From Aquamicrobium sp. (GTDB lineage Bacteria; Pseudomonadota; Alphaproteobacteria; Rhizobiales; Rhizobiaceae): DNA of 64,000 nucleotides. Position 1 is the first letter of the stretch; each line of letters opens with the position of its first letter. The notes under the pieces are model-generated. The model saw only the letters and a list, made by a program, of their open reading frames with translations, was not told the origin of the DNA and did no database searches. Made by a program: the position numbers and the translations under genes. Location of the stretch: assembly GCA_019739225.1 (NCBI GenBank), contig JAHHDT010000007.1, forward strand, positions 124,001 to 188,000. Direction: 5' to 3'. Shown piece after piece: positions 59,505 to 64,000 of this stretch.

Positions 59505-61013
59505 ATGACACGCGTTCGACGCGCCTTTGTAATGGCTTCAGTTGAGCAATATCTGTCGCTGATCGTCAATTTCGTACTTGTAGCAACTCTGTCGCGGCTG
59601 TTGACACCAGCCGAGATCGGCATTGCGGTCGTCGGCCTGGGTGTGTGCGTCATCACCTTCTCGTTGCGGGAATTCGTCACCGCCGAGTTCCTCGTGCAAC
59701 GGCCGGCCGTGGTCGCGACGGAGGTGCAGAGTTCCGGGACCATACTGATCTGCGCGTGCCTGGTGCTGGGTGCCAGCCTGATGCTGGCAGCACCTGTGTT
59801 GTCGCGGTTCTATGGCGAGGAAGGGCTGCAACTTTTTCTCGCTGTCATGATCCTTGCGACCCTGATCGACACCATTTCCTATCCGGCCATAGCGCTGCTG
59901 CATCGCGAACTCGATTTCGGCAATACGGCGCGGATACGCGTCGCGGCGATCGTGGCGATGGCTGTTACCACCATCAGTCTCGCCGCGATGGGTTACGGCT
60001 TCATGAGCTACGCATGGGGCAACCTCGTTGCTGCACTGGCAACGACGCTCATGACGAGCTTGATCCATCCGGACGCCCTACCGACGAAGCCCACGCTTGC
60101 CTCCTGGCGGGTGGTTCTGGACTTTGGCCGGTTTCGCGGCGCGGCCGGTATCGTGGACAAGATCTATGAGGCGATCCCGCAGCTCGTCCTCGGCCGTTTC
60201 ATGCCTATGTCGGACGTCGGGTTGTACAGTCGCATGAACGCAATCTCGGGCATCCCCGACAAGATGCTGCTGTCGTCCGTATTCTCGATCGCCTTTCCCG
60301 CGCTTGCCGACGGCGTGCGCAACGGGCGCGATGTCAGGAGTGCATATCTGCATGCGCTGAGGCTGATTTGCGTTATCTACTGGCCCGCCCTGCTGTTGCT
60401 GGCGCTGCTGGCGCGCCCGGTCGTCAATCTCATCCTCGGACCCGCCTGGATGGAAATCGTGCCGCTGGTGCGGATCGTCGCGGTAGCGGGCATCTTCTTT
60501 TTCCCGGTGATACTCACGCACCCGCTGCTGATGGCGACCGGCAAGAACAAGACGGCGTTCGTCTCGAACTTCGTGGCCAAGGTGGCTGCCGCCGCGATTC
60601 TTTGCAGCGCAAGTGTGTTCGGCCTCAAGGCGATGGCCTGGAGCCAATTCGTGGCATTGCCGCTGCAGATGGTCATCGCGCTTCATTATGCGCGCAAGGC
60701 CGTCTGGTTCTCGTGGCTCGACCTTGCCAGAGCGATAGGCAGCAGTGCCATCGTGACCGCGGCGGCGATGGCGGGCCCGTTGGGCTTTGCCTGGTGGTTT
60801 GAGCGCAACCTCGACTTCAGCGTCGCCGAGTTTGTCGTGATCCTCGCGTTGGCATTCTGCGGCTGGCTTGCAGCGGTGATCCTGACCCGGCACCCCGTGC
60901 TTACCGAAATGCTCAATCTCCTGCGATGGCATCAGTGGGTCGGACAGCGTCGCAAAGAGCCCGGGAACGCGGCAGACGAACACGGTGTGCTTCAAGGCAC
61001 CGGACAGGCATGA
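59505..61013 (+). CDS. Wzx-type polysaccharide flippase (MOP superfamily)
   Basis: 502 residues with 12 or more helices. N-terminal signature RRAFVMASVEQYLSLIVNFV and VATLSRLLTPAEIGIAVVGL; middle RFRGAAGIVDKIYEAIPQLV and LGRFMPMSDVGLYSRMNAIS; then a C-terminal polysaccharide-biosynthesis domain (IVAVAGIFFFPVILTHPLLM). It flips lipid-linked repeat units across the inner membrane. Its stop overlaps the next glycosyltransferase start (ATGA at 61010-61013). Confidence 0.9.
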   Translation: MTRVRRAFVMASVEQYLSLIVNFVLVATLSRLLTPAEIGIAVVGLGVCVITFSLREFVTAEFLVQRPAVVATEVQSSGTILICACLVLGASLMLAAPVLSRFYGEEGLQLFLAVMILATLIDTISYPAIALLHRELDFGNTARIRVAAIVAMAVTTISLAAMGYGFMSYAWGNLVAALATTLMTSLIHPDALPTKPTLASWRVVLDFGRFRGAAGIVDKIYEAIPQLVLGRFMPMSDVGLYSRMNAISGIPDKMLLSSVFSIAFPALADGVRNGRDVRSAYLHALRLICVIYWPALLLLALLARPVVNLILGPAWMEIVPLVRIVAVAGIFFFPVILTHPLLMATGKNKTAFVSNFVAKVAAAAILCSASVFGLKAMAWSQFVALPLQMVIALHYARKAVWFSWLDLARAIGSSAIVTAAAMAGPLGFAWWFERNLDFSVAEFVVILALAFCGWLAAVILTRHPVLTEMLNLLRWHQWVGQRRKEPGNAADEHGVLQGTGQA

Positions 61014-62011
61014 GCGGAACGATGGCCAGCATCGACATTCTTGTCCCCAGCTACAATTACGCCCGCTATCTCGACGAGTGCCTGGACTGCATCCGGTCGT
61101 ATGGCGCACCTGCGATGCGGGTGCTCGTCATCGACAATGCGTCGACCGACGGCAGCGTCGAAATCGCTCGCCGCCATGCGCGTGAGGATTCGCGGATCGA
61201 GGTTCGTGCCCGCACTAGGAACCTCGGATCGACCTCCTCCTTCAACGAGGGAATAGACTGGGCGGGATCGGACTATTTTGCCGTTCTGTGCGCCGACGAC
61301 CTCTTTACCCCAGGCGCGCTGGCGCGCGCGATAGAGATCATGGAGCGGCACTCTAACGTGAACCTCGTTTACGGACACACGCGGTTCGTCATGAGTGGTG
61401 ACAATCCGGCTGCAGAACCGGAGATGCTGAAGCAGGGCTATCAGGTCATCGCCGGCGGGGACTTCCTTGAAGAGTTCTGCCGAACCGGCCGCAATCCCGT
61501 CGCCGGGCCGGCGGTCGTCGTGCGGACGAGCGCGCAAAAGCGTGCCGGGCACTATCGCGCCGAACTGACCCATACCGACGATGTTGAGCTTTGGATGCGG
61601 TTCGCTGCGATCGGCGATGTCGCCCGGGTCGACGCCACGCAGGTCATTTCCCGCATCCACGGCGAAAACAAGTCGTCCGCAGTTCGCGACGTGCACATGT
61701 GGAATGTCGAGATGGAACGGGCATTCAACGTGTTTTTCGCTGGTCCGGGCGCGTCCCTGGCCCAAGCGAAACGGCTCAAGGGGCTGGCAGTGAACAGCCT
61801 CGCAGCACGGGCTTATTGGTGTGCCGTTTCTCACCTTGTTCGGCGGGAGCCAGGCGTGTCGGATCTGATCCGTTTCGCCTTGAGCCGGCGTCCTTCGTTC
61901 GCGGTGGTGCCGCCACTGGGAAGCCTGTTGGCCAGAGGCGATGCGATGGACCGCATCGTCGCGACATTGCGGTCCGTGACGGGTGGCGGCGCCCAATCGG
62001 TGCGCAGTTGA
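61010..62011 (+). CDS. Glycosyltransferase family 2
   Basis: 333 residues from the ATG at 61010; MASIDILV at 61022 is an alternative. GT-A fold: IDILVPSYNYARYLDECLDC, VIDNASTDGSVEIARRHARE, RNLGSTSSFNEGIDWAGSDY and the DxD-like site FAVLCADDLFTPGAL. ELTHTDDVELWMRFAAIGDV is the usual later motif. Coupled to the flippase, so it probably acts on the same repeat unit. Confidence 0.88.
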   Translation: MSGTMASIDILVPSYNYARYLDECLDCIRSYGAPAMRVLVIDNASTDGSVEIARRHAREDSRIEVRARTRNLGSTSSFNEGIDWAGSDYFAVLCADDLFTPGALARAIEIMERHSNVNLVYGHTRFVMSGDNPAAEPEMLKQGYQVIAGGDFLEEFCRTGRNPVAGPAVVVRTSAQKRAGHYRAELTHTDDVELWMRFAAIGDVARVDATQVISRIHGENKSSAVRDVHMWNVEMERAFNVFFAGPGASLAQAKRLKGLAVNSLAARAYWCAVSHLVRREPGVSDLIRFALSRRPSFAVVPPLGSLLARGDAMDRIVATLRSVTGGGAQSVRS

Positions 62012-62019
62012 TCGGCTGA

Positions 62020-63261
62020 CTAGCGAGGCGAGGGCGCGCGCGGCGCGAGCTCGCCTTCGTGCTCGGGACAGGACGGCAGCAACTCAAGCACCGCGTCTCT
62101 CTGGGCTACCAGTCGCTGGGTGTAATTGGTGGTGGCGACGGCCATGCGGTCGGCGATCTCGACACGCTCGGCCGACGCCCGGAGGAACTGGTCCTTCAGC
62201 AATTCGGGATCGAAATGTTCGATATGCTGCGAGAAGCCGTAAAGGCCGATCTGGCGCAGCAGCGCTTCGTTCTTTTCCGCATAGCCGAGCGAGATCAATG
62301 GTCTTCTCAACTTGATGGCGCAGACGATGTTGTGAAACCTGCTGGCAACCACGATGTCGGTCAGCGCGATCTGCCTCATCAACTCGATCAGGGTCGTTGT
62401 AGGCTCGACGACAAGCGCGGCGGACAGCTCCGGCGCAACCGTTGCCTGGAGGCGCTCAAGTGCATGCCAGACCGCTCGCTGATCCATGATGTCGCCTGTC
62501 AGGAGCCGCACATCGTGCCCCTTCTCCAGCAGCCATCCGACAAAGGAAACGATCTTGCTTATGTAGAGATCATAGATCTCCTCGGAATCGGGATTGCGAT
62601 TGACCCAGCCCGAATAGGACATGACGCCGACCCCGACGGCCAGCGACGGCCGCACGGGGCGCAGCCTGTCCGGGGGCGGCGTTAGCGCGAAGGCGACGTC
62701 AGGGCAAACCTGGTCCGTGCCGCGGCCGATCCCCAGTTCCGCCATGAAGTCGCGCGACGGCGTATCCCTGTAGGAACGGAAGTGACACAGCCTTGCGGCC
62801 ATGGTCATGAAGAAACGGCTCATCGGATGTCGGATGGGGCCCGCTCCGATGCCGACGAATGCCAGGCGGGCACCGACCAGGCGGGCGGCCAGGGACCAGC
62901 GCAATATCATCAGCGGCCACCCTCGGGGAACTTCCTGGAAATCGTCCAGAAATCCCGTTCCGGGGACCAGCATCAGATCTGCTTTCCTAAGCTGTCGGAT
63001 CGGATCCATCAGACGTACAACCCGGCCGGGAAGCCGGAACAACATCCGGTCGACAAACGCCCCGATCCTGCCGGTCATGGCCGGACGCGACGTCGCGATG
63101 GCAGGGATGCCGAGATCTGCTTCTACAACGGCCGGGTTCGGACACGCGCAGACGATCTCGGCGTTCGGACGCGCATCGCGCAACAGGTCCGCCATCGCTT
63201 TCAGTGATCCGTCATTGCCAGTGTTTCCGCAGCCGAACTGCCCGAACAACACAATCTTCAT
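62020..63261 (-). CDS. Polysaccharide pyruvyltransferase family protein
   Basis: 413 residues from the ATG at 63259-63261, with GGGGTGGG just upstream; a frame 81 bases longer has no better signal. IVLFGQFGCGNTGNDGSLKA at the start, LMLVPGTGFLDDF, and the family's Arg/His motif IVVASRFHNIVCAIKLRRPL, followed by SLGYAEKNEALL. CsaB/WcaK-type enzymes add ketal pyruvate to sugars from phosphoenolpyruvate. Convergent with the GT2 gene by eight bases and divergent from the last gene. Confidence 0.85.
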   Translation of the reverse strand: MKIVLFGQFGCGNTGNDGSLKAMADLLRDARPNAEIVCACPNPAVVEADLGIPAIATSRPAMTGRIGAFVDRMLFRLPGRVVRLMDPIRQLRKADLMLVPGTGFLDDFQEVPRGWPLMILRWSLAARLVGARLAFVGIGAGPIRHPMSRFFMTMAARLCHFRSYRDTPSRDFMAELGIGRGTDQVCPDVAFALTPPPDRLRPVRPSLAVGVGVMSYSGWVNRNPDSEEIYDLYISKIVSFVGWLLEKGHDVRLLTGDIMDQRAVWHALERLQATVAPELSAALVVEPTTTLIELMRQIALTDIVVASRFHNIVCAIKLRRPLISLGYAEKNEALLRQIGLYGFSQHIEHFDPELLKDQFLRASAERVEIADRMAVATTNYTQRLVAQRDAVLELLPSCPEHEGELAPRAPSPR

Positions 63262-63552
63262 GCCCACCCCTCGTGGCACGCCTTGGCTCTTGATGGCCGG
63301 CCATCCATAGTGCCGCGCTGCCTGCGCCGTGCCAGTTGACATTTCGAAGGTGGTTCAAAAAACGCCAGACACAGGGATGCGGGCCCGACACACCAATGCA
63401 CCGCGCCTAATCCGCAAGCACACGTTCTCAACACAAAGGGGTAGGGCCTGTTTGCACCAATGCCGGACTATCGAGCCGGGGCGTTTCGCCTAGCATGGAA
63501 CGGATTCAGGCGGCGCTGTGCGTCCCGGCGATGGAAAACCGACGGTGACCTC

Positions 63553-64000
63553 GTGAAACTCGCATATTTCGTCAAGCCGCATCTGGGCGGCACATACACT
63601 GTCTTCCGGCAACTTCGGAAGGGGCTGCTGGCCCATGGCATCGACGTCCAATGGGTGGGCCTGTCGCATGATGCGCGCGAAGCCGTCGCCTGGACGGATA
63701 CGTCGGAAAACGGCGTGCTCCTCCACACCGAGAGCTGCAACAGCGAGAAGCAGCAGGCCGAGGCCATCATGGCCGCCCTGCATGAGCGCGGATTCGATGG
63801 GGTGTTCGTCAATGTGCTTGCCGATCGCGTGCAGATGAACCTCGCGCGCTATCTGCCTGCCAAGATGCTGCGCATCATGATCGTCCACAACATCACGCCC
63901 GGCACATACGCGGCAGCCCGCGCGCTGCGCGACCATGTCCATGCCACGGTCGGTGTTTCGCAGCGTTGCCGACGCGACCTGATTGTCCGCCACGGTTTTC
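63553..64000 (+). CDS. Glycosyltransferase (GT4-like), N-terminal part cut by window edge
   Basis: The frame opens at a GTG (63553-63555) and stays open to the last base, giving 149 residues. It starts KLAYFVKPHLGGTYTVFRQL, then GLLAHGIDVQWVGLS, and later MLRIMIVHNITPGTYAAARA and HATVGVSQRCRRDLI. This reads as the acceptor-binding half of a GT-B glycosyltransferase. An ATG at 63531 is out of frame and stops at once. The ribosome site is weak. The product and sugar are undetermined. Confidence 0.65.
   Translation, partial: MKLAYFVKPHLGGTYTVFRQLRKGLLAHGIDVQWVGLSHDAREAVAWTDTSENGVLLHTESCNSEKQQAEAIMAALHERGFDGVFVNVLADRVQMNLARYLPAKMLRIMIVHNITPGTYAAARALRDHVHATVGVSQRCRRDLIVRHGF

Noticed and set aside
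1-64000. tRNA, rRNA, prophage, integron or toxin-antitoxin elements
   Set aside because: None was recognised on either strand by reading; weak or divergent examples could still be missed without a covariance-model scan.

Overview
The window is high-GC, gene-dense alphaproteobacterial chromosome. The urea ABC transporter with a sigma-54-type promoter, the tripartite tricarboxylate transporter, the DUF6894 protein, the ExoP/ExoF-like export pair and a palindromic repeat of the kind scattered through Mesorhizobium-type genomes together suggest Hyphomicrobiales (Rhizobiales), probably Phyllobacteriaceae. No rRNA, tRNA, transposase, integrase or CRISPR array is visible. All gene identities come from reading translations and motifs; no database search was run.

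Layout. (1) 1-330: the 5' part of a DMT/EamA permease that runs off the left edge. (2) 506-16362: a type II secretion (T2SS) locus in four blocks: a leftward operon gspK-gspL-gspM, a GspC-HR-like gene and a secretin-N0-like gene; a large leftward subtilisin-like exoprotease that is a good candidate substrate; a rightward block gspF-G-H-I-J; and a leftward block gspD-gspO followed by an unusual protein built of ten 11-residue DGLP repeats, divergent from gspE. (3) 16379-19419: tctCBA, a tripartite carboxylate transporter. (4) 19517-21336: an isoaspartyl methyltransferase and an AI-2E/PerM-type membrane protein. (5) 21476-30702: a FadR-like regulator with its own predicted operator, a short leader ORF, a five-gene branched-chain-amino-acid-type ABC transporter, an acyl-CoA synthetase and an MFS exporter. 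This looks like uptake and CoA activation of a carboxylic acid. (6) 30751-31560: an inositol-monophosphatase family enzyme. (7) 31811-37698: urtABCDE, with a sigma-54-type promoter, a hairpin after urtA and an inverted repeat that supplies the urtB start. (8) 37724-37969: a DUF6894 protein.

(9) 38160-64000: a large surface-polysaccharide locus. It holds a GDP-mannose pyrophosphorylase fused to an AGE-type isomerase domain, a Crp-family and a LuxR-family regulator, a co-polymerase and an outer-membrane export protein, gmd and fcl (GDP-mannose to GDP-L-fucose), five glycosyltransferases plus a sixth cut by the right edge, an asparagine-synthetase-like amidotransferase, a WcaF-like acetyltransferase, a candidate polymerase, a DUF218 protein, a WecA-like initiating transferase, a flippase, a pyruvyltransferase and a small unknown protein. 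Together these predict a Wzx/Wzy-type, fucose-containing, acetylated and pyruvylated exopolysaccharide.

The items most worth a second look are the DGLP-repeat protein in the secretin operon, the free-standing N0-like periplasmic protein, the ManC-AGE fusion, the inverted repeat feeding urtB, the operator and leader ORF at the liv-type locus, and the degenerate-receiver LuxR regulator of the polysaccharide locus.
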